The translations under genes were made by a program, and so were the position numbers. A stretch of 64,000 nt of DNA from Duganella sp. 1224. GTDB taxonomy: Bacteria > Pseudomonadota > Gammaproteobacteria > Burkholderiales > Burkholderiaceae_D. Shown one piece after another: positions 35,776 through 44,607 of this stretch. The notes beneath the pieces were generated by a model. The model was not told the origin of the DNA. It worked only from the letters and a program-made list of their open reading frames with translations, and did no database searches. The first letter of the stretch is position 1; every line of letters starts with the position of its first letter. The stretch is from NCBI RefSeq assembly GCF_013408245.1, contig NZ_JACBYS010000004.1, positions 248,001 to 312,000 of the forward strand, in the 5' to 3' direction.

Positions 35776-36525
35776 TTAAACCTGGGCCAGGCCGCCGTCG
35801 ACGAACAGCTCGCTGCCGTTGACGAAGCTGGCGTCATCCGAGGCCAGGAACACCACCGCCTTGGCGATTTCCTCCGGTTCGCCGACGCGGCCCAGCGGCA
35901 CTTGCGAGGCCAGGTAGTCCAGCAGGCCTTGCTGCGCGGCCGGGTCGTTGCCGGCCAGTTCCACCAGGCCCGGCGTGCGGATCGGGCCAGGGCTGACCAC
36001 GTTGATGCGGATGCCGCGGTCCTTGACGTCCAGGATCCAGCTGCGCGCCAGGTTGCGCACGGCGGCCTTGCTGGCGCTGTAGATGCTGAAGGCGGCGGTG
36101 CCCAGCACGCCGGCGGTCGAGCTGGTCAGGATGACCGAGGCGCCCTTGGCCAGCAGCGGCAGCGCGCCCTGCACGGTGAAGGTCAGGCCCTTGACGTTGC
36201 GGTCGAAGGCGTCGTTGAAGTGTTCCTCGGTGATGCCGCCCAGCGGCGCCATCGAGCCGCCGCCGGCGTTGACGTACAGCACGTCGATGTGGCCGGCCTG
36301 GTCCTTGATGGTCTCGAACAGACGCTGCAGGTCGGCGCTGCTGGACGAGTCGGCCCGGATGCCGGTGGCGCCCGGCATGCCGGCGACAGCCTTGTCCAGC
36401 TCGGCCTGGCGGCGGCCGGTGAGGAAGACGCGCGCGCCCTCGGCGGCGAAACGCTGGGCGGTGGCCAGGCCGATGCCGCTGGTGCCGCCGGTGACCACTG
36501 CTACTTTGCCTTGAAGCTTGCTCAT
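35776..36525 (-). CDS. SDR family oxidoreductase
   Basis: A 249-residue classical SDR: TGGTSGIG cofactor motif (residues about 12-19), an NADP-favouring Arg pair after beta-2 (FLTGRRQAELDKAV), NAGGGSMAPLG, catalytic ILTSSTAGV and YSASKAAV, and a C-terminal ELFVDGGLAQV. The start at 36525 (MSKLQGKVAVVTGG) follows a GAAGGAG ribosome-binding site. It is first in a seven-gene minus-strand operon, divergent from a LysR gene, with a promoter and LysR-type box between them. Confidence 0.93.
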   Translation of the reverse strand: MSKLQGKVAVVTGGTSGIGLATAQRFAAEGARVFLTGRRQAELDKAVAGMPGATGIRADSSSSADLQRLFETIKDQAGHIDVLYVNAGGGSMAPLGGITEEHFNDAFDRNVKGLTFTVQGALPLLAKGASVILTSSTAGVLGTAAFSIYSASKAAVRNLARSWILDVKDRGIRINVVSPGPIRTPGLVELAGNDPAAQQGLLDYLASQVPLGRVGEPEEIAKAVVFLASDDASFVNGSELFVDGGLAQV

Positions 36526-36563
36526 GATGGAACTCCTTCGTATTGGGTTAGTTGATGGAACCC

Positions 36564-36592
36564 AGTGTAGGTTGTGCAGCAGGCTGTGTAAA
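36564..36592 (-). promoter_or_regulatory. Predicted promoter of the SDR/epoxide hydrolase operon
   Basis: On the minus strand, TTTACA (36592-36587) and TACACT (36569-36564) are spaced by exactly 17 bp. The presumed LysR box at 36598-36620 lies immediately upstream of this -35 element. Confidence 0.5.
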
Positions 36593-36597
36593 TTGGG

Positions 36598-36620
36598 AGA
36601 AAGTGGAATCACTATCCATG
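36598..36620. promoter_or_regulatory. Putative LysR binding site, copy 1
   Basis: The 23-bp element AGAAAGT-n-G-nnn-CACTATCCATG recurs at 38628-38650 with 19 of 23 bases identical. Here it stands between the SDR operon promoter and the divergent LysR gene. Both copies sit 5-6 bp above a -35-like element and 27-28 bp above a -10-like hexamer of a minus-strand gene, which suggests activation by the same protein. Confidence 0.6.
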
Positions 36621-36658
36621 TGGATGTACAATAAATGCTTTCTGACCGGGGAGCATGC

Positions 36659-37588
36659 ATGGATCAATTACTCGCGTTGCGCATATTCGTACGGATCGCC
36701 GAGGCCGGCACCTTCGGCAAGGCGGCCGACCAGCTCAACATGCCGCGCTCGACCGCCAGCAAGCTGCTGCAGGACCTCGAGGACCATCTGGGCACGCGGC
36801 TGATCCACCGCACCACGCGCACCATCACCGTCACGCCGGAGGGCGCGCAGTACTACGAGCGCGCGCGCCGCCTGCTGGGCGACCTGGAGGACATGGACAC
36901 AGCCACGCGCCAGACGCGTGCCCAGCCCAAGGGCCGGCTGCGCATCGACATCGGCTCGATCCACGCCAACCAGTTGCTGCTGCCGGCGCTGCCGCGCTTC
37001 CAGGCGGCCTACCCGGACATCGAGCTGCGGGTGGGCGTCAGCGACCGTCCCACCGACCTGATCAGCGAAGGCATCGACTGCGTGATCCGTGGCGGCGCGC
37101 TGGCCGACACCACGCTGATCGCGCGCAAGCTGTGCGAGATGGAGTTTGTCACCTGCTGCCACGCCTCGTACATCGAGCAGCACGGGCGGCCGTCGCGGCC
37201 CGAGGACATCGAGCAGCACCACCGCATCGTCGGCTATTTTTCCTCGCTGACCGGCAAGGTGTTTCCGCTGCGCTTCACGCGCGGCGAGCAGAGCGTGGAG
37301 ATCCACGGCCACGCGGCGGTGGCGGTCAACGAGAGCACCGCGCACCTGAGCGCGCTGACCACCGGCATGGGCATCGGCCAGACCTTCCGCTGGTTCGTGC
37401 GCGACATGATCGAGCGCGGCGACATGGTGGCGCTGCTGGAGGACTGGCAGCCGCCGCGCCACCCGCTGTACATCATGTACCCGCCCAACCGCCACCTGAA
37501 CGCCACGGTGCGGGTGTTTGTCGACTGGGCGGTGCAGCTGTTCGCGGCGGTCGACGACCGCGCGCTGGCTAGCGCAGGAAGTCGTTGA
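36659..37588 (+). CDS. LysR family regulator of the adjacent detoxification operon
   Basis: A 309-residue LysR protein. HTH: residues about 3-60 (FGKAADQLNMPRSTASKLLQDLEDHLGTRLIHRTTRTITVTPEG). Effector domain: GRLRIDIGSIHANQLLLPALPRFQAAYPDIELRVG onwards. This subgroup regulates oxidoreductases for aromatic or electrophilic compounds. The start at 36659 (MDQLLALRIFVRIAE) is the family-standard one; an ATG 24 bp earlier is also in frame. Divergent from the SDR operon, and its 3' end overlaps the alpha/beta-hydrolase gene by 20 bp tail to tail. Confidence 0.92.
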   Translation: MDQLLALRIFVRIAEAGTFGKAADQLNMPRSTASKLLQDLEDHLGTRLIHRTTRTITVTPEGAQYYERARRLLGDLEDMDTATRQTRAQPKGRLRIDIGSIHANQLLLPALPRFQAAYPDIELRVGVSDRPTDLISEGIDCVIRGGALADTTLIARKLCEMEFVTCCHASYIEQHGRPSRPEDIEQHHRIVGYFSSLTGKVFPLRFTRGEQSVEIHGHAAVAVNESTAHLSALTTGMGIGQTFRWFVRDMIERGDMVALLEDWQPPRHPLYIMYPPNRHLNATVRVFVDWAVQLFAAVDDRALASAGSR

Positions 37589-38561
37589 GGTAGCGCGCCA
37601 GCTTGTCCGGCTGCTCATCCGGGATGAAGTGGCCGCTGTCGGCGAACTTGACCACCTGGTGGTTGGTGCTCTTGTTGGCCAGCGTGGCCTTCAGCCATTC
37701 GTAGCCGGGGCCGCCGATGGCCAGCACCGGCATGGTGATCGGCGCATACTGTTCATTGTCCAGGATGTCCTGCGGGAAGGCCTGGTACCAGCCGTCGCCG
37801 GCGCGGATGGCGTCGCGGCGGTCGTAGGCGGCGGCGTAGACGGCGCGGTCCAGCAGGTCCATTTTGCTTTCGTCCTGCATCAGGTAGCGGAACATCCACG
37901 CCTGCAGCAGCCAGGAGCGGCCCTCCAGCAGCTCTTCCGGCAGGCCCTTGACCTGGTGGAAGGCGAACCACCAGACGTAGGCGTGCTTCTCGTCCAGCCG
38001 GTCGCTGAAGGTGCCGGCTGCCGGCAGCAGCGGCCAGGTGGCCAGGCCGGCGTCCGGCGGCGCCACGTCCAGCAGCACCAGCTTGTTGGTGGCCTGCGGG
38101 AAGCGGGCGGCGTAGCTGTAGGCGACCATCGAGCCGATGTCGTGGCCGACGATGTCGGCCTTCGTATAGCCGAGTTCGACCAGCAGTTCGTGGATGTCGC
38201 CGGCCATGGTTTTTTTCTCGTAGCCGCCGGCCGGCTTGTCGGAGCTGCCCATGCCGCGCAGGTCGACCGCGATCACCGTGTGATGTTTGGCCAGCGCCGG
38301 CATGATCTTGTGGAACGACCACCAGGTTTGCGGCCAGCCCGGCAGCAGCACCAGCGGCGGGCCCTCGCCGCCGATCACGTAATGCAGGCGCACGCCGTTG
38401 ACCAGCGCCTCGCTGTTGCGAAAACCGGGCAGGTGCCTGACCAGCGCGGCGTCGGTGAGCTGCGCGGCCGGCACGTCCGGCCGGACCGGCGCCGCGCCGG
38501 CCGCGCCGGCCGCCAGCAGGGCCGCCGCCAGCGTGGCGGCCCGCACAAGTTGTTTCAGCAT
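37569..38561 (-). CDS. Exported alpha/beta hydrolase (epoxide hydrolase/haloalkane dehalogenase-like)
   Basis: A 330-residue hydrolase with a signal peptide (residues about 1-23, ALLAAGAAGAAP). Motifs: LLPGWPQTWWSF oxyanion region, DLRGMGSSDKPAGG, and the nucleophile elbow VGHDIGSMVAYSYA. The Asp nucleophile rather than Ser is typical of epoxide hydrolases and dehalogenases. Catalytic His is in FADSGHFIPDEQP. Its promoter carries a copy of the motif found in front of the SDR operon, so both probably respond to the LysR protein encoded between them. Confidence 0.9.
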   Translation of the reverse strand: MLKQLVRAATLAAALLAAGAAGAAPVRPDVPAAQLTDAALVRHLPGFRNSEALVNGVRLHYVIGGEGPPLVLLPGWPQTWWSFHKIMPALAKHHTVIAVDLRGMGSSDKPAGGYEKKTMAGDIHELLVELGYTKADIVGHDIGSMVAYSYAARFPQATNKLVLLDVAPPDAGLATWPLLPAAGTFSDRLDEKHAYVWWFAFHQVKGLPEELLEGRSWLLQAWMFRYLMQDESKMDLLDRAVYAAAYDRRDAIRAGDGWYQAFPQDILDNEQYAPITMPVLAIGGPGYEWLKATLANKSTNHQVVKFADSGHFIPDEQPDKLARYLNDFLR

Positions 38562-38594
38562 GGTGTTCCCCTCAGTGTGGATGGATGAGGGGGC

Positions 38595-38650
38595 AGTCTA
38601 GGCCGGCCGTCGCCGCCTGCCATCGGCAGAAAGTCGGGCCACTATCCATG
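38595..38650 (-). promoter_or_regulatory. Promoter and putative LysR site, copy 2
   Basis: Minus-strand -10 TAGACT (38600-38595) and -35-like ATGGCA (38623-38618) are 17 bp apart, preceded by the 23-bp element at 38628-38650 (AGAAAGT...CACTATCCATG). The geometry matches copy 1 at 36598-36620 almost base for base. It serves the alpha/beta hydrolase gene starting at 38561. Confidence 0.5.
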
Positions 38651-38664
38651 GCCTTGCACAATCG

Positions 38665-41619
38665 TCAGGCCTCGGCGTAGGCGCGGCGCGCTGGCAGCCG
38701 CAGCGTGATGGTGGTGCCGCGCCCCATCTCGCTGCGGATGTCCAGCGTGCCGCCGGCTTCGGCCGCGCGCTCGCGCATGCCGGTCAGGCCGAAGTGGCCG
38801 GGACGGTGGCCGCGCGCGTAGACCTCGGCGCTCATGCCGCAGCCATGGTCGCTGACCTGCAGCGTGAACTGGCGCGCGGCGTAGTCCAGCTCCACCGTCA
38901 CCTGTTCGCTGCGGGCGTGGCGGAAGGCGTTCAGCATCGCTTCGCGGCCGATGGCGTAGGCCTCGGCGGCGGCGGCGCCCAGCAGCGGCTGCGGCGTGCC
39001 GTTGACCGCCAGCGTGAAGCGCGTGTGGTAGCGCGGCGCAAAGATGTGGCCGATGGCGGTCAGCGCGGTTTCCAGGTCGCCGCCCAGCTCGTGGTTCAGG
39101 CGCAGCGCCAGCACCTGCTCGCGGCCCTCGGCCAGCGCGGTGTCGGCGTGGTCGAGGGCGCGGCGGATCTTGTCGCGCAGCGGATCGGCGGCCGGCAGCT
39201 CGTGGCGGATCAGGTCGAACTGCATCATCAGCGCCTGCACGGTTTGCAGGAAGTGGTCGTGCAGCGTGCGGGCGATGCGCTCGCGCTCGCGCAGCCGCTC
39301 GCGCAGGCGGTCGGTCAGGCGCGCGGTCACCAGCGCGATGCGCCACCAGTACAGCAGCCCGGCCAGCAGCAACAGCAGCAGCCCGCACAGCAGCTTGAAC
39401 CACGGCGTCTGCACGAAGGCCGGCTCGATGCGGAAGGCGAAGCTGGCCGGCGCCGCGCTCCACACGCCGTCCTCGTTGGCGGCCAGCACCTCGAAGCGGT
39501 AGTTGCCCGGCCCCAGGTTGGTGTAGATGGCCGAGCGGCGGGCGCTGGCGTCGCGCCATTCCTGCTCCTGCCCCAGCAGGCGGTAGCGGAAGCGCACCCG
39601 CTCGGGAATGCCCAGCACGGCGGCGCTGAACTCCAGCTCCAGGTTGCTGGTGCGCTGCGGCAGCACCAGGCCGGGCAGGGCGTCGTAGCGGCGCTGGTCG
39701 GTGCGCAGCGCCGTCACCTGCGCGCTCGGCGCCTGGGTGTTGCGCAGGATGTGGGCCGGATCGACCCAGCCGACGCTGGTGGAAGTGGCGTACCACAGCC
39801 GCCCGTCCGGCGCCTCGCTCAGCGCCGACAGCGGCCGCACCTGCGACGGCTTGCCCTCGTGGCCGTCCAGATAGTTGAAGCGGTCCAGCGCGTAGCGGTG
39901 GCTGGCCATGCCGGCCGCCAGGGCGGCGCCGGTGATGCGGGTCAGGCCGTCGGCGCCGTGCAGCCACAGTTCGCCGCCGCGGGTGAACACCAGCGCGGCG
40001 GCGGCGCCCAGCGGCTGCCCCTGGGCGTCCAGCGCGGCGGTGAAGCGCCCGCCCTCCATCACCGCCACGCCCTGGTCGCCGGCCACCCACAGCCGGCCCT
40101 GGTGGCTGGCGATGGCGGCCACGTTGCCGACCGCCAGGCCATCGGCCGGCCCGTACTCGCGCACGGACTGGCCGTCGAACAGCGCCAGCCGGTTGGCCGG
40201 ATAGCCGAACCAGGCGCGGCCGGGCGCCTCGTTGTACAGCGACACCGGCGTGCGCCGCGCCAGCGCCGGGTTGCCGCCGCCGGCCTGCCAGTGGCCGTCC
40301 TGGAACAGGTGGGCGCCGTTGTGCACCACCGACACCCACATCCGTCCGTGGCCGTCCATCGCCAGCGCCTGCACGTCGTTGCCGCGCAGGCCGGGCGGCA
40401 GCGGCCATTCCTTCCAGCGGCCGTTTTCGCCGCGCCACAGCGCGGCGTTGTTGGCTAGCCAGACGCTGCCGTCCGGAGCGCGCAGGGTGGCGGTGATGTT
40501 GCTGGCCGGGACCGCCAGCTTGCTGCCGTCGGGCCGCAGGCCGAAGGTGGCCACCAGGTAGTCGCCGTTGGTGCGGTGGTTGCCGATCCAGACGGTGCCG
40601 TCGCCACCGGTCTGCACGCTCAGCTGGCGCAGCATGTTGGGCGGCAGCGGGATGGTGGTCAGGCGCGATTCGCGGATGCGGTCGACGCCGTTTTCGGTGG
40701 TCAGCCAGAGGTTGCCCTCGCGGTCGTCCATGGCGTGGTAGACCTGCTTGCCGCTCAGGCTGTTGAGGCCGGTGAACGGGTAGCTGAGCCGGCCGTCCGG
40801 CGCGGCCAGCGCCAGGCCGGCGTCGGTATTGATCCACAGCGCGCCGCGCGCGTCGAGGAAGGGATCGGCGCCCGGGTCGCGGGTCGGCAGCGGCAGCGGC
40901 GTGACGGTGTCGCCGCGCGACGAATAGCGATAGAACGCGCGCTGGCGGTCGACCAGCAGGGCGTCGCCGTTGGGCAGCAATTGGTGCGCCTCCATGTGGC
41001 GGCCGCCAGCCACCTTGCGGAAGCGGGCGCCGTCCACGGTGCTGCGGTACAGGCCGTCCGGATTGTCGACCAGCAGGCTGCCGTCGGGCAGGTCGGTGAA
41101 ATAGTGGACATTGCCCGGCGGCAGACCGTCGGCCGCGCCGATGTGGCGCCAGCGCTGGCCGTCGAGGCGGTACAGGCCCTCGCTGGTTGACATCCAGATG
41201 CTGCCGTCGCGGGTGCGGGCGATGTGGTAGACGGTGCGGATCGAGGCGCCGTCGTCGGCGCCGTAGTGGCGCGCGGTGCCCTGGTCGAACACGCTGATGC
41301 CGCCGAAGTTGTAGCCCACCCACAGCGCGTTGCCGACCGCCAGCACGGCGTTGGTGTTGAGCGAGCGCAGCGGGTTGCTGTCGATCGCCGTCAGCCGCTC
41401 GAAGCGCACGCCGTCAAAGCGGTACAGGCCGTCGGTGGCGGCAAACCACAGCATGCCGCGCGCGTCCTGGGTCATGCCGTAGACGGCAGTGGGGGCGCCG
41501 CTCTCGCGGGTCCAAGCCTTGTGCAGCAGGGAGCTTTGCCAGTAGGGGCGTGGCGGCGGCTCGGCCGCGTGGGCGCACGCGGCCAGCCAGAGGATGGCGG
41601 CAAACAGGGAACGGAGCAT
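38665..41619 (-). CDS. Beta-propeller sensor histidine kinase (reg_prop / Y_Y_Y / HisKA_3)
   Basis: A 984-residue membrane kinase. A signal peptide (1-18, LAACAHAAE) is followed by a large periplasmic region of about 14 two-component-regulator propeller repeats (such as MTQDARGMLWFAATDGLYRFDG and DREGNLWLTTENGVDRI), a Y_Y_Y domain (LGPGNYRFEVLAANEDGVWS, about 690-715) and one membrane helix (about 740-760). The HisKA_3 dimerisation box has the phosphoacceptor His in RIARTLHDHFLQTVQALMMQ, then an HATPase domain (DHGCGMSAEVYARG; FGLTGMRERAAEAGGTL). It is divergent from the LuxR-type regulator at 41755, its evident partner. Such sensors often detect carbohydrates or other nutrients; the ligand is unknown. 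Confidence 0.94.
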   Translation of the reverse strand: MLRSLFAAILWLAACAHAAEPPPRPYWQSSLLHKAWTRESGAPTAVYGMTQDARGMLWFAATDGLYRFDGVRFERLTAIDSNPLRSLNTNAVLAVGNALWVGYNFGGISVFDQGTARHYGADDGASIRTVYHIARTRDGSIWMSTSEGLYRLDGQRWRHIGAADGLPPGNVHYFTDLPDGSLLVDNPDGLYRSTVDGARFRKVAGGRHMEAHQLLPNGDALLVDRQRAFYRYSSRGDTVTPLPLPTRDPGADPFLDARGALWINTDAGLALAAPDGRLSYPFTGLNSLSGKQVYHAMDDREGNLWLTTENGVDRIRESRLTTIPLPPNMLRQLSVQTGGDGTVWIGNHRTNGDYLVATFGLRPDGSKLAVPASNITATLRAPDGSVWLANNAALWRGENGRWKEWPLPPGLRGNDVQALAMDGHGRMWVSVVHNGAHLFQDGHWQAGGGNPALARRTPVSLYNEAPGRAWFGYPANRLALFDGQSVREYGPADGLAVGNVAAIASHQGRLWVAGDQGVAVMEGGRFTAALDAQGQPLGAAAALVFTRGGELWLHGADGLTRITGAALAAGMASHRYALDRFNYLDGHEGKPSQVRPLSALSEAPDGRLWYATSTSVGWVDPAHILRNTQAPSAQVTALRTDQRRYDALPGLVLPQRTSNLELEFSAAVLGIPERVRFRYRLLGQEQEWRDASARRSAIYTNLGPGNYRFEVLAANEDGVWSAAPASFAFRIEPAFVQTPWFKLLCGLLLLLLAGLLYWWRIALVTARLTDRLRERLRERERIARTLHDHFLQTVQALMMQFDLIRHELPAADPLRDKIRRALDHADTALAEGREQVLALRLNHELGGDLETALTAIGHIFAPRYHTRFTLAVNGTPQPLLGAAAAEAYAIGREAMLNAFRHARSEQVTVELDYAARQFTLQVSDHGCGMSAEVYARGHRPGHFGLTGMRERAAEAGGTLDIRSEMGRGTTITLRLPARRAYAEA

Positions 41620-41754
41620 TGCGTTGTGGATGAAAAAATCGCGGAATTATCGATGCTACCTTTTTTTATTCATTTTTCCCTACTCTTAGGAGGAGTTTTT
41701 CGATAAAAATTTTGCGATAAAATGGTCATGCCGATGAAAAAACCGTAAGTAGAT

Positions 41755-42381
41755 ATGGATTTGTCACTGGTCCGCGTGATGATCGCGGACGACCACCCGA
41801 TGATGCGCGACGGCATCGCCAACACGCTGCTGGCCCACGGCGCCTTCGACATCGTCGGCAGCGCCGCCGACGGCGAGCAGGCGCTGGCACTGTACCAGCG
41901 GCTGCGGCCCGACGTCGCCTTGATCGACCTGCAGATGCCGGTCATGGACGGGCTGGAGGCGATCCGCGCCATCCGCGCCCATGATCCCGACGCGCGCCTG
42001 ATCGTGCTGTCCACGTATTGCGGCGACGCCCGCATCGCCGCCGCGCTCAAGGCCGGCGCCCGCACCTACCTGATGAAGAATGTCCACGGCGCCGAGTTGG
42101 CCGCCACCGTGCGCGAGGTGCACGAGGGCTGGCATGTGCTGCCCAGCACGGTGCGCCAGGAGATCGCCGCGCAGTACACTGGCAACACGCCATCGTCGCG
42201 CGAGCTGGCCGTGCTGCGGCTGGCGTCGGCCGGCAAGTCCAACCGCGAGATCGCCTCGTCGCTGGTGATCAGCGAGGCCACCGTCAAGGCACACATGAGC
42301 ACGCTGCTGATGAAGCTGGGCGCGGCCGACCGCGCGCACGCGGTGGCGCTGGCCACCAAGCGTGGTTTTATCGAGCTGTAA
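41755..42381 (+). CDS. NarL/LuxR-type response regulator
   Basis: A 208-residue regulator. Receiver domain residues 1-120: acidic pair in MIADDHPMMRDG, phosphoacceptor Asp in VALIDLQMPVMDGLEAI, Ser/Thr in LIVLSTY and Lys in YLMKNVHG. LuxR-type HTH residues about 142-205 (SSRELAVLRLASAGKSNREIA; ISEATVKAHMSTLLMKLGAADR). It is the expected partner of the divergent propeller kinase; the 135-bp gap is AT-rich and holds two direct CGATAAAA copies. The catalase-like gene 88 bp downstream may be a target or be co-transcribed. Confidence 0.94.
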   Translation: MDLSLVRVMIADDHPMMRDGIANTLLAHGAFDIVGSAADGEQALALYQRLRPDVALIDLQMPVMDGLEAIRAIRAHDPDARLIVLSTYCGDARIAAALKAGARTYLMKNVHGAELAATVREVHEGWHVLPSTVRQEIAAQYTGNTPSSRELAVLRLASAGKSNREIASSLVISEATVKAHMSTLLMKLGAADRAHAVALATKRGFIEL

Positions 42382-42469
42382 GCGCTGTCATTTTTTTGTA
42401 ATCCCGGCGTCATTCAGTCGTCATCCCTGGGTTTCTATAGTGAGGTCTGCACTCACTCACCAGGAGAAA

Positions 42470-43531
42470 ATGATGTCAGAGCAACCGGAAAACCTTCACC
42501 GCCGCACTACCTTGCTGCAGGCCGCGCGCCTGTCCGTGGCCGGCACGCTGGCCGTCTCGGGCGCCGGCGCCGCGCTGGCCAGCCCGGCCGCGCCGACCGC
42601 CGACCAGGACGCGTCGGCCGAAAAAGCCATCGACACGCTGGAAGGCACCTATGGCAAGCACCGCGGGCTGCGCCGCAACCACACCAAGGGCATCGGCGCG
42701 CAGGGCACGTTCATCGGCAACCCCAAGGTGGCGGCGCCGTTTTCGCGCTCGCTGCTGTTCTCGGGCAAGCCGATCGCCGTAGTGGCGCGCTTCTCCATCG
42801 CCGGCGGCAACCCGGTGGTGGAGGACAAGGAAAAAAGCACGCGCGGCCTCGGCCTGGAGTTCCGCCTGCCGGACGGCAGCATGCACCACATCACCATGCT
42901 GAACACGCCGATGTTCTTCGCCCGCATGCCGGCCACCTTCATCGCCAAGTTCGCCGCCGTCAAGCCCGATCCGGCCACCGGCAAGCCGGTGCCGTCGGTG
43001 GTCAAGCATTTCAACGACACCCATCCGGACGCGGCCGCGCAGACCCTGTTCCTGACCGAGCACAATCCGCCACCCAGCTATGCCCATAGTGCGTTCTACG
43101 GCATCCACACCTTCAAGTTCGTCAACCAGGCCAACCAGGTGACGCTGGTGCGCTGGCGCTTCGTGCCGCACGACGGCGAAAAGAGCCTGAGCGACGCCGA
43201 GATGGCGACGGCGCCGACCGACTTCCTGTACGCGGCGCTGAGCGAGCGCATCAAGAAGGGGCCGATCAAGTGGGACATGCTGGTGTCGATCGGTGAGCCG
43301 GGCGATTCGGAAACCGACCCCACCATCCTGTGGCCGAAGGAGCGCAAGGAAATCAACGTCGGCACGCTGACGCTGACCTCGATCGCGCCAGCGGAAACGG
43401 CGGCCAGCAACCGCATCAACTTCGACCCGCTGGTGATGGCCGACGGCATCTTGCCGACCGAGGATCCGATCCTGCTGTTCCGTTCGCCGTCCTACGCCTA
43501 CTCGTACTCGCGCCGCCAGAGCGAAGGCTGA
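42470..43531 (+). CDS. Catalase-family peroxidase (SrpA-like), Tat/Sec-exported
   Basis: A 353-residue mini-catalase. The N-terminus HRRTTLLQAARLSVAGTLAVSGAGAALASPA resembles a twin-arginine signal peptide. The catalase core is recognisable: KHRGLRRNHTKGIGAQGTF with the distal His, VVARFSIAGGNPVV, RGLGLEFRLPDG, FNDTHPDAAAQTLF and SYAHSAFYGIHTFKF. The family is shorter than true catalases (about 480 aa) and usually has peroxidase rather than strong catalase activity. CAGGAGA precedes ATG 42470; a second ATG follows at 42473. A TATAGT -10-like element lies at about 42435. Confidence 0.92.
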   Translation: MMSEQPENLHRRTTLLQAARLSVAGTLAVSGAGAALASPAAPTADQDASAEKAIDTLEGTYGKHRGLRRNHTKGIGAQGTFIGNPKVAAPFSRSLLFSGKPIAVVARFSIAGGNPVVEDKEKSTRGLGLEFRLPDGSMHHITMLNTPMFFARMPATFIAKFAAVKPDPATGKPVPSVVKHFNDTHPDAAAQTLFLTEHNPPPSYAHSAFYGIHTFKFVNQANQVTLVRWRFVPHDGEKSLSDAEMATAPTDFLYAALSERIKKGPIKWDMLVSIGEPGDSETDPTILWPKERKEINVGTLTLTSIAPAETAASNRINFDPLVMADGILPTEDPILLFRSPSYAYSYSRRQSEG

Positions 43532-43566
43532 GGCCACCCCGCAACCTTCAGCGATACACCCGCCTC

Positions 43567-43620
43567 ACCACTTAGGGGTCGGACCCCGCATGGGGTCCGA
43601 CCCCGCCTGGCCGTGCGGGG
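43567..43620. repeat. REP-like palindromic repeat, copy A
   Basis: ACCACTTA followed by GGGGTCGGACCCC-gcat-GGGGTCCGACCCC (perfect 13-bp arms, 43575-43587 and 43592-43604) and GCCTGGCCGTGCGGGG. The same unit, with the same flanks, appears at the right end of the window (about 63696-63748 and 63904-63956). It lies between the convergent catalase and ABM genes and probably terminates both. Confidence 0.85.
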
Positions 43621-43630
43621 TCGCGGCCGG

Positions 43631-43930
43631 TCAGGCCCGCGCCTCCAGCAACTGCACTTCGCGCGCCGCCAGCAGCGGCAGCGCGCGCGTCACCACCAGC
43701 GACTGGTAATGCGCCGACTGCCGGTGCGCCTCCAGTGCCGCCGCGTCGCGATAGTGCTCCAGCAGCAGCAAGCTGTGCGGCGAGTCCACACCCCGGTAGA
43801 CCTCGTAGCCAAGGCAGCCCGGTTCCGCCAGCGTCTGCGGCCGCACCTGCGCCAGCAGCGCCAGTACATCGCCGAGCTTGCCGTCCACCGGCTGCCAGCG
43901 CGCCACCACGGTGATCACGCCGGCGCTCAT
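43631..43930 (-). CDS. Antibiotic biosynthesis monooxygenase (ABM) domain protein
   Basis: A 99-residue dimeric ferredoxin-like ABM domain: ITVVARWQPVDGKLGDVLALL, PGCLGYEVYRGVDSPHSLLLLEHYRD and ALEAHRQSAHYQSLVVTRALPLL are the family pattern. These small proteins are quinol or heme monooxygenases, or have unknown roles. The start at 43930 overlaps the stop of the DJ-1-like gene (ATGA), giving a two-gene operon that faces the LysR gene at 44730. YgiN-type quinol monooxygenase is a plausible comparison, but not proven. Confidence 0.88.
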   Translation of the reverse strand: MSAGVITVVARWQPVDGKLGDVLALLAQVRPQTLAEPGCLGYEVYRGVDSPHSLLLLEHYRDAAALEAHRQSAHYQSLVVTRALPLLAAREVQLLEARA

Positions 43931-44607
43931 TGCGCTGCCCCTTGCAGTGCCTTGACGATTTCCTTCGCCAGCGCGCCGCCCGAGGCCGGGTTCTGGCCGG
44001 TCATCAGGCGGCCATCGACCACCACGTTTTCCTGCCACACCGCAGCGGCGGCGTAGTCGGCGCCCTCGGCGCGCAGCGCGGCCTCCAGGTTGAACGGCAC
44101 GTCGGCCTGCGCGTAACCGGCTTCCTCCTCGTCCGAGAACGAGGTCAGCTTGCGGCCGTAGACCAGCGGCGTGCCGTCCTCCAGCTTGACGCCGAGCAGG
44201 GCGGCCGGGCCGTGGCAGACGGCGGCGACGATCTTGCCGGCGTTCCAGGCCCGCAGCACGGCAGCCTGGATCTCGGGGTTGCGGGCGATGTCCACCATCG
44301 GGCCGAGGCCGCCGGGGAAGAAGATGGCGTCGTAGTCGCGCACGTCCACCTCGCTCAGCTTGCGGCTGTGGTTCAGGCGGCGGATGGCGGCGCTGTTGCG
44401 GAACGCCAGCTGGGCCGGGTCGGCGGCGTCGTAGCCGTCTTCCGGAATCGCGCCGCCCAGCAGCGAGGCGTACTCCACCGCCACGCCGGCGTGGTCGAAC
44501 ACCTCGTACGGGTGGGCGACTTCGGGGAAGAAATAGCCGGTGGCGCGCTGGTGCGGGCCGATCTCGGCGGCGTTTGTCAAAATAAACAGTACGTGTTTGG
44601 TATTCAT
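43927..44607 (-). CDS. DJ-1/PfpI family protein (type 1 glutamine amidotransferase-like)
   Basis: A 226-residue class-I GATase-like protein of the Hsp31/glyoxalase III-like group. The nucleophile elbow is AAVCHGPAALLGV with Cys flanked by His, plus the oxyanion Glu region (HPYEVFDHAGVAVEYASLLGG), FFPGGLGPMVDIARN and VVVDGRLMTGQNPASG. Family members remove methylglyoxal or repair glycation. It overlaps the ABM gene by 4 bp and is divergent from a LysR gene, as many electrophile-response enzymes are. Confidence 0.92.
   Translation of the reverse strand: MNTKHVLFILTNAAEIGPHQRATGYFFPEVAHPYEVFDHAGVAVEYASLLGGAIPEDGYDAADPAQLAFRNSAAIRRLNHSRKLSEVDVRDYDAIFFPGGLGPMVDIARNPEIQAAVLRAWNAGKIVAAVCHGPAALLGVKLEDGTPLVYGRKLTSFSDEEEAGYAQADVPFNLEAALRAEGADYAAAAVWQENVVVDGRLMTGQNPASGGALAKEIVKALQGAAQ

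Noticed and set aside
36655..36660. A mobile element or prophage explaining the run of LysR and oxidoreductase genes
   Set aside because: No integrase, transposase, tRNA junction or terminal repeats are seen, and base composition is uniform through 21.7-57.5 kb.
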